From Candidatus Thalassarchaeum betae (GTDB lineage: Archaea; Thermoplasmatota; Poseidoniia; Poseidoniales; Thalassarchaeaceae), in NCBI GenBank assembly GCA_003193925.1, contig PSPG01000001.1, positions 186,001 to 250,000 on the forward strand: a stretch of DNA of 64,000 nucleotides. The letters are read 5' to 3'. The notes beneath the pieces were generated by a model that was given only the letters and a program-made list of their open reading frames with translations, did not search any database and was not told where the DNA came from. A program made the position numbers and the translations under genes. Positions 46,019 through 53,466 of this stretch are shown in pieces; the first letter of the stretch is position 1; each line of letters opens with the position of its first letter.

Positions 46019-47046
46019 TACGGATGAGGAGGGACCTCCGATGACCAGTTCCTCATCTTGTTCAGAGTGATGGTCACGTTGGTGATCTCACCGTCCTCCC
46101 AGTAGTCGACGGCGATGAAAGTAGGCCTGTCATCGACCTCCTCCCAGCACCCCAGCGCTCTCTCCAGCAAGGTGTCGTAGTCGTTGACGTCTCGCGCGCG
46201 CACTGGGTCAGCCAAGCCGAAGGCGCTGGTCAGCCAGTTGTTCAGGTGCCACACCGGCTGAATCCCATCACCCCTGCCGACCCTGCATGACATGTCCTCC
46301 TGCTCATCCTCGCCGTACGGGGTGTCCCAGCTGTGGGTCCAGGCGTGGTGGAGCCATGGGTATCTCTCGTCATACTGATAGTCCCAGTATACGATGAGGT
46401 CCGTGCCGGCGAGCACCATCTCTCCGATGCTCGGCCAGGGCTCGCCGGGAATGTGCACGAAGGTCCTGTTGAGCATCCCGGTCTGGTTGAACAGGACCTC
46501 GAGGTGCTCGCCCGGCACGTAGTTCTCTAGCAGCAGGCTGACTACGTCGCCGCTGCTGTTGTTCATCAGCGAGTTCAGATGCCTCAGCCAGGCGTATGCA
46601 TCGACCTCGGAGTATCTGCACGGGTGCATGAAGCTCGAATCGGGGTCACCGTGGCAGAATCGAACGTCCTCGATGTCAGTGTCGTCCTTGGAGAGGTGAT
46701 GGGTATCGAGCATGTAGGCGCGAATCCCACCGTCCCACTGTGACTGCAGTCCGGTCTTGTGGTTCATCGCCATCCACACACCGTCCTCGATGGTCGCGAA
46801 CGAGTTGTGAGTCTCCGGGAAGGTGAAGTTGTCATACGAGAGCAGGCAGTACTCGGCCTTGCCGTGGCAGACCAGAGCGTCACTGGCGTTCATGGGATCC
46901 AAGCCGTGTTCCTCCTCCCAGCCGTTCGGCAGACCGTCTTCATCCTCGTCTCCGTAGGGGTCGAGTTCAGCAGGCTCCTCGGGACCGAAGCATCCCGGCG
47001 GGATCAGGCTGCAAATAACGAGCACAGCCATCCATAGGTGCTTCAT
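46018..47046 (-). CDS. secreted PI-PLC-like phosphodiesterase, possible lipoprotein
   Basis: This 342-residue exported protein has a short signal peptide with a lipobox-like IPPGC (Cys19). A small calcium-loop segment follows (DPYGDEDEDGLPNGWEEEHG, residues 29-48). The catalytic domain keeps both phospholipase C X-domain histidines: His80 in PETHNSFAT and His132 in CHGDPDSS, plus Asp/His residues in YMLDTHHL. Such enzymes cleave phosphatidylinositol-type head groups by cyclic phosphodiester formation; an extracellular phosphodiester substrate is inferred. ATG 47046 is chosen because a TATA-like TTATTT lies about 31 nt upstream and it begins the signal peptide. Upstream in-frame ATGs exist. 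Confidence 0.78.
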   Translation of the reverse strand: MKHLWMAVLVICSLIPPGCFGPEEPAELDPYGDEDEDGLPNGWEEEHGLDPMNASDALVCHGKAEYCLLSYDNFTFPETHNSFATIEDGVWMAMNHKTGLQSQWDGGIRAYMLDTHHLSKDDTDIEDVRFCHGDPDSSFMHPCRYSEVDAYAWLRHLNSLMNNSSGDVVSLLLENYVPGEHLEVLFNQTGMLNRTFVHIPGEPWPSIGEMVLAGTDLIVYWDYQYDERYPWLHHAWTHSWDTPYGEDEQEDMSCRVGRGDGIQPVWHLNNWLTSAFGLADPVRARDVNDYDTLLERALGCWEEVDDRPTFIAVDYWEDGEITNVTITLNKMRNWSSEVPPHP

Positions 47047-47074
47047 AGAGTCGCAATACCGTGTCCTGCTCATG

Positions 47075-47080
47075 AAATAA
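47075..47080 (-). promoter_or_regulatory. TATA box of the PI-PLC-like gene
   Basis: Gene-strand TTATTT, centred about 31 nt before the ATG at 47046, predicts a start of transcription a few bases before the codon, so a leaderless or nearly leaderless mRNA. Confidence 0.4.
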
Positions 47081-47179
47081 TCGGATTTCCTGCGCTCAGG
47101 GGGTTTCGCATCATGATGCGAGCGCAAACGACTCGTAGGAAGGCACTAATCGGGAGAGCATGACCCCGCGACGGGAAAG

Positions 47180-48010
47180 ATGGCGCGTAGAGGCACTCGA
47201 AAACTCGGCTTGTTCGGCCGTTTGTGGGAGAGTCAGAAGGACCGACACTTCCAGATAATCACCTACTCGACCATCCTCTCGGTCGCTTGTCTGGTATGGG
47301 GATTCGTCTTCCTGTTCGTCCTCGGTGGCTACGGCGATCCCGAGTATGATAATCTAGTGCCCTGGAGCTGGCTGGCGCTCGTCGGAGGACTCGTCGTGTC
47401 GTTCTACCTAGGGCCCGAGTTCTTCGTCTACATGGGGCAGCGCCAGATTCTCGAGGACATCCTGATGACCGACTCGCGTCCCGAGGTGCTGCGCCGCAGG
47501 AAGGAGGCTGAAGACGCAGCAGACATGCTCGGCAAGGCCTACCAAGCGCGTCTGATGGGCCTGTACCAGATGCACAACGTCGAAATCGGGAAGAAGTACA
47601 GGGTCGAGTCGGTCGGTCCGATAAGGGACGCCGACTCGCCGGACGAAGGGGACTTCGAAGTCCTCCCATCGGTACCCGACTCGTGGTGGAACACCAGCAA
47701 CTCGATGCTCTCGAAGATTCTACCAGGCCTCTGGGCTCTGAGGAATCCGACGGTGAACCGTGGCTTGATAGCCGGGTTCTCGTTCACCACACTGCTGCTT
47801 CTGTCGAACAGCATGTTCGGCCTCTTCACCGGGGTCAGCGGCGAGCGCGACCACACACTTGACCTGACTGCGTCGATCCACGGGATGGAGAGGGTCTACG
47901 AGTCCTCGCCGCATTTCGACGCCATCAGCCTGCTCTTCATCGCCGTGTTCGCGACCCTTATGTGGTCAACGCGCCCTCGGGTTGAATCACCCGCCAGCGA
48001 GGAGGAATGA
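47180..48010 (+). CDS. membrane protein of unknown function, upstream of signal peptidase
   Basis: This 276-residue protein has two helices near the N-terminus (about 29-51 and 64-83), a cytosolic helical region (QRQILEDILMTDSRPEVLRR, 88-160), a helix near 194-215 and a last one near 250-265. A KEAEDAADMLGKAYQARLMG stretch looks coiled-coil. No family was recognised. Its stop is 1 nt from the start of the signal peptidase gene, whose ribosome binding site lies inside its end, so they are co-translated. A role in secretion or envelope assembly is only inferred. Confidence 0.7.
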   Translation: MARRGTRKLGLFGRLWESQKDRHFQIITYSTILSVACLVWGFVFLFVLGGYGDPEYDNLVPWSWLALVGGLVVSFYLGPEFFVYMGQRQILEDILMTDSRPEVLRRRKEAEDAADMLGKAYQARLMGLYQMHNVEIGKKYRVESVGPIRDADSPDEGDFEVLPSVPDSWWNTSNSMLSKILPGLWALRNPTVNRGLIAGFSFTTLLLLSNSMFGLFTGVSGERDHTLDLTASIHGMERVYESSPHFDAISLLFIAVFATLMWSTRPRVESPASEEE

Positions 48011-48011
48011 C

Positions 48012-48848
48012 ATGGCCACCGGATTCACCTGGGCTAGGGAGGCCATGCTGGCTGGCGGCCTCGTGATTCTGCTACTCGGCTCCATGTGGGCTGCTACCGG
48101 CTCCTTCCCGCCCATGGTCGTTGTCGAGTCCGGCTCGATGATGCATACCGAGGAGGGCTCGATCGGCAGCATAGACCCGGGTGACCTAGTTCTGGTGATG
48201 AACCCCGATCGAGTCGACATAGTGACTTTCGTCGAGGCGACCGAGGAGGGTAACGCGAACTTCGGCTACGAGACGCACGGGATGGCGGGAGACGTCATCA
48301 TCTACCAGAAGAACGGAGGCTCAGACACCCCGGTCATCCACCGGCCCCTGCTCAAGGCCGTGGCAAACGAATCGGGGGGCTGGGACGTTCCCGGAACTAC
48401 ATTGCGCAACGTGGACAGCGTCACTTGGACGCTGGATTACCAATGCCCCTACCACGGGGGTACGTACGACCTCATGATTGACCGCTGGGTGCCGCCGCAC
48501 GAGGGCTATCTGACCACCGGCGACAACGTGGACAGCAATGGCTGCAAAATAGACCAATTGCGAGCCACCAACCCAGATGCGAGCGAGCAGTACATCCGCG
48601 GCAACGGGCTCAAGGACGAGAACGGCAATCCGGTTCTGGCCGTGAAGGACGACTGGGTCGTCGGAGTCGCCTCAGCAGAGATTCCCTGGCTCGGCGCGGC
48701 CAAGCTCTTCTTCTCCGGGACATCGTCTTCCGTCAGTGACCAGACATGGAGGGGCCTCGGGGTCGTGATAGCAGTGATCATCGCAGCACCGTATATGCTC
48801 GAGACCGCGATGGATAGACTCAGGCCTTCCTCAGACGAGGAAGAGTGA
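48012..48848 (+). CDS. S26B (ER/archaeal-type) signal peptidase I
   Basis: This 278-residue membrane protease removes signal peptides outside the membrane. The catalytic Ser42 lies in VESGSMMHT and the His base in TPVIHRPL (His110) replaces the bacterial Lys. TTGDNVDSNG holds the conserved Asp171. A helix at 12-29 and a C-terminal helix (about 245-265) anchor it. It is larger than minimal archaeal enzymes because of the 115-160 beta insertion with cysteines. ATG 48012 follows GCGAGGAGG inside the preceding gene. It presumably matures the many signal-peptide proteins seen in this window. Confidence 0.9.
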   Translation: MATGFTWAREAMLAGGLVILLLGSMWAATGSFPPMVVVESGSMMHTEEGSIGSIDPGDLVLVMNPDRVDIVTFVEATEEGNANFGYETHGMAGDVIIYQKNGGSDTPVIHRPLLKAVANESGGWDVPGTTLRNVDSVTWTLDYQCPYHGGTYDLMIDRWVPPHEGYLTTGDNVDSNGCKIDQLRATNPDASEQYIRGNGLKDENGNPVLAVKDDWVVGVASAEIPWLGAAKLFFSGTSSSVSDQTWRGLGVVIAVIIAAPYMLETAMDRLRPSSDEEE

Positions 48849-50360
48849 CTAGCCCATCAGCCTCGGCATGATGATTGGCATAACCACGATGATGAGGATC
48901 AGGATGCTACTCACGCCGCTAATCCTGTCAGCTAACGACTCCACGCGCATCGGGTGCATGTTCCTATTGAGTCTGGCGAGTACGGAGTGAGTGCCATCGC
49001 GCACGATGTGACCACCATCAAACGGAATCATCGGAATCAGGTTGGCGAAGCCGAGCAGGAAGTTGATCCAGACCAACCAGAACAGGAAGTCGAACAGCAT
49101 GAGCATGCCGCCGGTGCCCACAGCAGACGCTATCACACCGTCACCGGCCTCGAGCATGGCGCGCTCCTCGAGCAGCATCGTCTGACCATCGAACTGTATC
49201 GGGACCCCAATCATCGCCAAAGGAGTCAGAGACGTTGCCAGAATGGTCTGCCTGTACGAGAACTCGCCACTCAGGATGTTGGAGTAGTAATCGACTGAAG
49301 AAGACCCGAATCGCAGTCCGCTGACCCCTAGGAACGCATCGCCTGGCTCGATGCCTAAATCGGCCAACAGAGCCTCCGTATCCTCGATGCACACAGCATC
49401 TCCATCACACTGTCCTAAGTGGTACAGGTAACGATCCCCGAGAGTTACAACCAGATCGCGTTCGACTCGCTCCCCTCCGGAGTCAGGATGTGAGAGCACC
49501 GTGAATGTCGCTTGGTCGCCGACCGACAGTTCGTCCATCTCGTTCGAGAAGGCCTCGTATCCCGGCACCCCGTTGCCGTCGATGTGAGTGATTATCTCAT
49601 ATGGTAGCAAGCCTGCTTCCTCAGCAGCCTCATCGGCGATTATCCCAGATGCGTGCACCCCCGGGTTGCCGGCGACGAGTCCAGCAGCGGTTGCGGACAG
49701 CAGAATGAGAGTGACGTAGGTCGCGATGATGTTGATCGATGGTCCGGCGGCGTACAGCCTCATCCTCTCTCTCCTAGGCGCGCGAATCATCTCGTGCATC
49801 TGCGGCTCCGCGAAAGCTCCTATGGGCACGGGTCCAGCTAGCAGGAGTCCGAAACTACTCACGCGCATCCCGTGCGCACGTGCTTGGATGCCGTGGCTGT
49901 ACTCGTGAATCACCAGCGCGATGATGAGGGCGAGAACCGGCCACCAGAACGGCACGAAACTGTTCACACCTGGTATCAGCAGCAGGTCGCTGGCTGGCAG
50001 GTACTCCTCGGGCGGAGCCATCACGGTGCTGATCGCCGTGAATACGAGCAGCGCGACGACACCGAGCATGACGAACAGGCAGAGCCAGATCGACATCTCC
50101 CCGAAGGCGCGCCAGAATCTCCTGTTTCGAGATATTTTCTCCAGCAGCCCCTGCCCGTGCCTAGTTCGAATCATCAGGACGATCCCGAGCATCCGCGAAA
50201 CCCCCAACTTGTCGAGAGACCCATTGTCCTCGAGGTACAGCAGACCGATGTACCACAGTCCCGAAACCGCCACCCCCCATAGCGGCATACCCAGGTAATA
50301 TAGCAGGTACAGCAGCAGCAGTGGAATCAGGTAACTCCTCGACCGCCGCTCCTCTTGCAT
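48849..50360 (-). CDS. site-2 protease family (M50) membrane metalloprotease
   Basis: This 503-residue polytopic protease has the zinc motif HEYSH (His152, Glu153, His156) in a membrane helix. Its third ligand is Asp448 in NLIPMIPFDGGH. A PDZ-like domain lies between (about 230-300: ADEAAEEAGLLPYEIITHID, VPGYEAF), followed by a second periplasmic-type segment with two cysteines (CDGDAVC). Site-2 proteases cleave transmembrane substrates in regulated signalling. The gene abuts the signal peptidase gene end to end (stops at adjacent bases). Confidence 0.92.
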   Translation of the reverse strand: MQEERRSRSYLIPLLLLYLLYYLGMPLWGVAVSGLWYIGLLYLEDNGSLDKLGVSRMLGIVLMIRTRHGQGLLEKISRNRRFWRAFGEMSIWLCLFVMLGVVALLVFTAISTVMAPPEEYLPASDLLLIPGVNSFVPFWWPVLALIIALVIHEYSHGIQARAHGMRVSSFGLLLAGPVPIGAFAEPQMHEMIRAPRRERMRLYAAGPSINIIATYVTLILLSATAAGLVAGNPGVHASGIIADEAAEEAGLLPYEIITHIDGNGVPGYEAFSNEMDELSVGDQATFTVLSHPDSGGERVERDLVVTLGDRYLYHLGQCDGDAVCIEDTEALLADLGIEPGDAFLGVSGLRFGSSSVDYYSNILSGEFSYRQTILATSLTPLAMIGVPIQFDGQTMLLEERAMLEAGDGVIASAVGTGGMLMLFDFLFWLVWINFLLGFANLIPMIPFDGGHIVRDGTHSVLARLNRNMHPMRVESLADRISGVSSILILIIVVMPIIMPRLMG

Positions 50361-50419
50361 GGTATGAGGGTTGCATTTTCCCTCTTCAACCTGCGTCTCT
50401 GGGCAGTAAGCGACTTGAG

Positions 50420-50632
50420 ATGGACCCTCCTCCGCTGTTCGTGGCCGACGACCCGCTGGAAGACGACAGGAGCCTGACCAGGCGAATCGACTCCCTGAGG
50501 CGCGAACGAGACAGCGTCAAGCGACTGCTCAATCAGGCCTCGCTAGACGACGTGAAGGACAATGTCGAGCGCCTGAAGCAGAGACTCTACCGCTTGGAGT
50601 CGGAGTTGTCCGGAGAGCAGGGGTCTGACTAG
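50420..50632 (+). CDS. small coiled-coil protein of unknown function
   Basis: This 70-residue acidic and basic protein is mostly helical: a Pro-rich start (MDPPPLFVADDPL) and then a heptad-like region (residues 18-62: LTRRIDSLRRERDSVKRLLN, VKDNVERLKQRLYRLESEL). The ATG at 50420 is the start that lies outside the divergent protease promoter; the frame is open further upstream. Its last 4 nt overlap the convergent Hjc-like gene. It may be a subunit of some complex; nothing further can be said. Confidence 0.55.
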   Translation: MDPPPLFVADDPLEDDRSLTRRIDSLRRERDSVKRLLNQASLDDVKDNVERLKQRLYRLESELSGEQGSD

Positions 50633-51213
50633 TTGGCCGATTCGAGCATCGACCGGTAGATCTGCGCGCTAGCTGGGTCGGTCTCGATGGAGCGTGCCCC
50701 GTCAGAGCGGCAGACCAGAGCCAGGAAGCGATGCAGTGGCATGCCCTTCTCCCAGTCGAGGTGAGGGGTCCCATTGCGCGTCAGTGGGAGTTTGGGGATG
50801 CTTCTCGACAGATGACGTAACTTCCCAGTCAACGACTCCACCTCGACTCGCATGATCCTCCAACTGTCGCCCCTGACACCCTTCAGCCTGTATGCGTAGA
50901 GCGGCAGCAGCCCGCACCTCTCGCCGGTCGAACGGAGGGCCTCGTACTGGACCATCGTCCTCCCGGACAGGTACTGTCGTGAGTACTTCGAGGACTTGAC
51001 TTCGATGGGGAAGCACATGTCACCGCGCAGGACCAGCAGGTCACCGGTCCCCTCGGAGCCGCTGCCGGGGGCCCTGACAACAAGGAAGGGACGCTGGAGG
51101 ACCTGCATCGCGCGAGCGCGCTCGACCTCGCTGCAGGACTTCGTGACGGCACGGACGCCCTTCAGCTCGCCCGCGAGTACTGCCCGCAACTCGCGCTCGT
51201 AAACGCCGCCCAC
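50629..51213 (-). CDS. Hjc-family Holliday junction resolvase-like nuclease
   Basis: This 194-residue protein has an N-terminal PD-(D/E)XK nuclease core with YERELRAVL (Glu6 or Glu8), VVRAPGSGSEGTGDLLVL (GSGS hallmark, Asp58) and FPIEVKSSKYS (Glu71, Lys73). This is the archaeal Hjc arrangement used to cut four-way junctions. Hjc is usually about 120-140 residues; here there is a 15-residue insertion before the second strand (KSCSEVERARAMQVL) and a C-terminal extension of about 60 residues. Confidence 0.82.
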   Translation of the reverse strand: MGGVYERELRAVLAGELKGVRAVTKSCSEVERARAMQVLQRPFLVVRAPGSGSEGTGDLLVLRGDMCFPIEVKSSKYSRQYLSGRTMVQYEALRSTGERCGLLPLYAYRLKGVRGDSWRIMRVEVESLTGKLRHLSRSIPKLPLTRNGTPHLDWEKGMPLHRFLALVCRSDGARSIETDPASAQIYRSMLESAN

Positions 51214-51257
51214 GGCGCTATCGCATTCTCAGGGTTCTTGAGAACATTGGTCGGGGA

Positions 51258-51899
51258 TCAGTGGAACTTGCCCTTTCGGTATTCACGCGTCCTGTCGACC
51301 CCCGGAAAACGGTCCTCGCTCTCGCGGTAGACCGTCTTCATGTTTTTGAGGAAGTTGTCCTCATCGGTGACGATAAGCACCATGTCCACTCCAGGGTCGT
51401 GCTCGGCATCCATCCACTCCAGAATGATCTCCATGGTCATTCGAGCACCCTCTCTGTGGGGGTATGCGAAGACATCCATGCCGAGGGGTGGAGTGACTAG
51501 GGTCTCCCGAGGCTTGAGTTTCTCGACCTCAGCGAACATAGCCATGTACGACTTCTTCAGCAGTTCGCGTCTGAATGTGTCCTGCGTTGGCCTTCTGCAG
51601 TCAGGCCCGACCACGTGGACGATGTGCTTCGCTAGCAGGTTGAAGGCAGGGGTCGTCACAGCCTCGCCGACGCTGCATGGCTGGAGGTTCAGCTTGCGCC
51701 GCTCATTGGCGATGCCGGCGCAGAACTCCCTGAGTTCGGGCCCGGCGGCCAGTTGCATCCTCTCGTCCAAGCCCTCCCTGCCAGCGAGCCTATTGTTGGC
51801 CGGGATGACCACGACATCACCTTCGATGCCGGGCAGGTTACCGAATACGACCCTGACCTGACCGTGACGGCATTCTCTAACGATGATGACCTCTGCCAT
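51258..51899 (-). CDS. macro-domain protein
   Basis: This 213-residue protein has a macro domain that should bind ADP-ribose or a derivative. GDVVVIPANNRLAG (about residues 27-41) carries the Asn loop, GREGLDERMQLAAGPELREF is the helix that follows, and VGEAVTTPAFNLLAKHIVHV is the conserved strand region. The C-terminal third is an alpha/beta extension ending REYRKGKFH. Macro proteins remove ADP-ribose or O-acetyl-ADP-ribose; the substrate cannot be told. The gene lies beside the nuclease, 44 nt away on the same strand. Confidence 0.85.
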   Translation of the reverse strand: MAEVIIVRECRHGQVRVVFGNLPGIEGDVVVIPANNRLAGREGLDERMQLAAGPELREFCAGIANERRKLNLQPCSVGEAVTTPAFNLLAKHIVHVVGPDCRRPTQDTFRRELLKKSYMAMFAEVEKLKPRETLVTPPLGMDVFAYPHREGARMTMEIILEWMDAEHDPGVDMVLIVTDEDNFLKNMKTVYRESEDRFPGVDRTREYRKGKFH

Positions 51900-52002
51900 A
51901 CGTTTCCCAAGGTGAGGCCATCGGATATCTATTCATCGTAGTCGATTTCAGCCGATTCCAGTTTAGGGAACCTTGATTCGGGATGACTATCCAGAGTCCG
52001 GT

Positions 52003-52236
52003 ATGTCTGTCGGCTATGTGCTAATCAACGTCGAGCCGGGCTCGGAGTCCAGCGTCCACCAGGTGGCCGCCGACCTCGAATGCGTCACCGATGCGAACCT
52101 GCTCTTCGGCGACTACGACCTGATAGTCAAGGTAGAGGGTGACAACATGGGCGACATAGCCCGAAGTGTGGTTGGGTCCATTCGTTCGATACCCGGAGTG
52201 GTGAACACGAAGACCCTCGCTTGCGCGGAAATATGA
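52003..52236 (+). CDS. stand-alone Lrp/AsnC ligand-binding (RAM) domain
   Basis: This 77-residue protein is a single alpha/beta RAM domain: MSVGYVLINVEPGSESSVHQ, then GDYDLIVKVEGDNMGDIARS and SIPGVVNTKTLAC. It lacks the winged helix of full Lrp regulators, so it probably acts as an amino-acid-binding oligomer or a partner of a regulator. ATG 52003 gives the conserved start; a TTG at 51973 is unlikely. It is divergent from the macro-domain gene. Confidence 0.82.
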   Translation: MSVGYVLINVEPGSESSVHQVAADLECVTDANLLFGDYDLIVKVEGDNMGDIARSVVGSIRSIPGVVNTKTLACAEI

Positions 52237-52351
52237 GATTTCAGCCCCTTCGGTTTTTCGAGAAACCCCTCAATAGAGGCGCAGTGTAGCGTTTCTTCGC
52301 CCATAACTTCATTATCCCCTCTGAAAACCGGCGCGGCGGAGGAATTGCTTC

Positions 52352-52615
52352 ATGTCTGGAAAGAAATACTTCGTACTAATGGAAGACGGCAAGGACACAA
52401 CGCAAGTGTTCGTGAGCAAGCAGCCCCGCGGTGCAGCCCTCAAGGCAGCCACGCGAGGTCACACCGAAATCTGTCTGAGGGAGCGTGGAACCAACAAGGT
52501 CCATTGCTTCAATGGCTGGACTGAGATGGTGAACAAGCCCCGGAACGGGCCTGCATGGCTACCTGCCAGAATCAAGAAGGCGAATGTCAAGAAGAGCGGA
52601 ACCATGCGCATCTGA
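52352..52615 (+). CDS. MC1-family DNA-binding chromatin protein
   Basis: This 87-residue basic protein matches MC1, the DNA-bending chromosomal protein first known from Methanosarcina. KKYFVLMEDGKDTTQVFVSK, QPRGAALKAATRGHTEICLR, ERGTNKVHCFNGWTEMV and NGPAWLPARIKKANVKKSG line up with the MC1 order, including the arm before the last strand. MC1 binds as a monomer and sharply bends DNA. It has a strong ribosome binding site (GGAGGA, 52338-52343), and CATAACTT/ATTATCC TATA-like elements at 52302-52317, consistent with high expression. It is a single-gene unit. Confidence 0.9.
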   Translation: MSGKKYFVLMEDGKDTTQVFVSKQPRGAALKAATRGHTEICLRERGTNKVHCFNGWTEMVNKPRNGPAWLPARIKKANVKKSGTMRI

Positions 52616-52621
52616 GTGTCT

Positions 52622-52699
52622 GGTACACTCTCTTGTCAGAGAGCAGGTACAGATTCTGAGGAGGGGCGTAGCACGCCTCAGACTGGGGCTTTCGGCCCC
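52622..52699. terminator. three consecutive hairpins between convergent MC1 and sdhB
   Basis: First hairpin: CTCTC (52628-52632) with GAGAG (52639-52643), flanked by GTAC (52623-52626) and GTAC (52647-52650). Second: GGCGT (52665-52669) with ACGCC (52673-52677), flanked by CTGA (52656-52659) and TCAG (52678-52681). Third: GGGGC (52685-52689) with GCCCC (52695-52699), touching the sdhB stop. They separate two convergent genes and probably stop or protect both mRNAs; a small RNA is possible. Confidence 0.5.
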
Positions 52700-53464
52700 T
52701 CAGCCACGCAGCCCGAGTTTGCGCGCTAGCATGGCCAGCGGGTCGTAGTACTCCGTGACCACTCGCTCCTTGAGTGGGATGATCGCGTTGTCTGTGATGT
52801 TGATGCCGGCCGGGCATACGTCAGTGCAGCATCTGGTGACGTTGCAGTAGCCGATTCCGAAGTCGTCCTTGATCTCGGGGATCCTGCTCTCGGAGTCCAG
52901 CGGGTGCATCTCAAGGCCGGCCAGTCGGACGAAGAAGCGCGGGCCGGCGAACTCTTCGAACATCTGATGCTCGCGCAGAACGTGGCAGGTGTCGACGCAC
53001 AGCATGCACTCGATGCAGGAGCGGAACTCCTGCAATCGGTCAGCCTCCTCCTGGTGGAACTCCCAGTCAGCCTCCTCCGGTCCGTTGATCGGGGTGATTC
53101 GCTTGTCAGTCTCGTAGGCCCAAGAGGTGTCGGTCACCAGATCCTTGGTCAGCGGGAATGCCTGCATCGGCTTGACTAGGACAGGCTCGCCAACTGGAGT
53201 CTCCTCGAGGACGTCATCCATCCTAGTCATGCACATCAGTTTGGGCTTGCCATTGACCTCGGCACTGCACGAGCCGCATTTGCCGGCCTTGCAGTTCCAG
53301 CGGCATGCGAGGTCAGGAGCCTGCTCGGCCTGTATCCGGTGGATGACGTCGAGCACCACCATGCCTTCTTCTATCTCGACGGTGTAGTCGACCATCTGGC
53401 CGAACGGGTCGCCGTCGGCGTCAGGCTCGCCCCTGAACACTCGGAATGTCACCTCATCGCTCAT
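52700..53464 (-). CDS. sdhB: succinate dehydrogenase iron-sulfur subunit
   Basis: This 254-residue subunit carries electrons from SdhA to quinone. The [2Fe-2S] ligands are Cys58, 63, 66 and 78 (CKAGKCGSC and later MC). The [4Fe-4S] group is CIECMLCVDTC (Cys150, 153, 156, 160). The third group is CNVTRCCTDVCP (Cys207, 213 and 217, with 212 beside), giving the [3Fe-4S] and remaining [4Fe-4S] ligands. It lies 2 nt after sdhA on the same strand. Fumarate reductase is the alternative; the aerobic context favours succinate oxidation. Confidence 0.94.
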   Translation of the reverse strand: MSDEVTFRVFRGEPDADGDPFGQMVDYTVEIEEGMVVLDVIHRIQAEQAPDLACRWNCKAGKCGSCSAEVNGKPKLMCMTRMDDVLEETPVGEPVLVKPMQAFPLTKDLVTDTSWAYETDKRITPINGPEEADWEFHQEEADRLQEFRSCIECMLCVDTCHVLREHQMFEEFAGPRFFVRLAGLEMHPLDSESRIPEIKDDFGIGYCNVTRCCTDVCPAGINITDNAIIPLKERVVTEYYDPLAMLARKLGLRG

Positions 53465-53466
53465 GA

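Noticed and set aside
52622-52699. C/D box RNA
   Set aside because: No paired C (RUGAUGA) and D (CUGA) boxes with proper spacing were found; the hairpins fit termination better.
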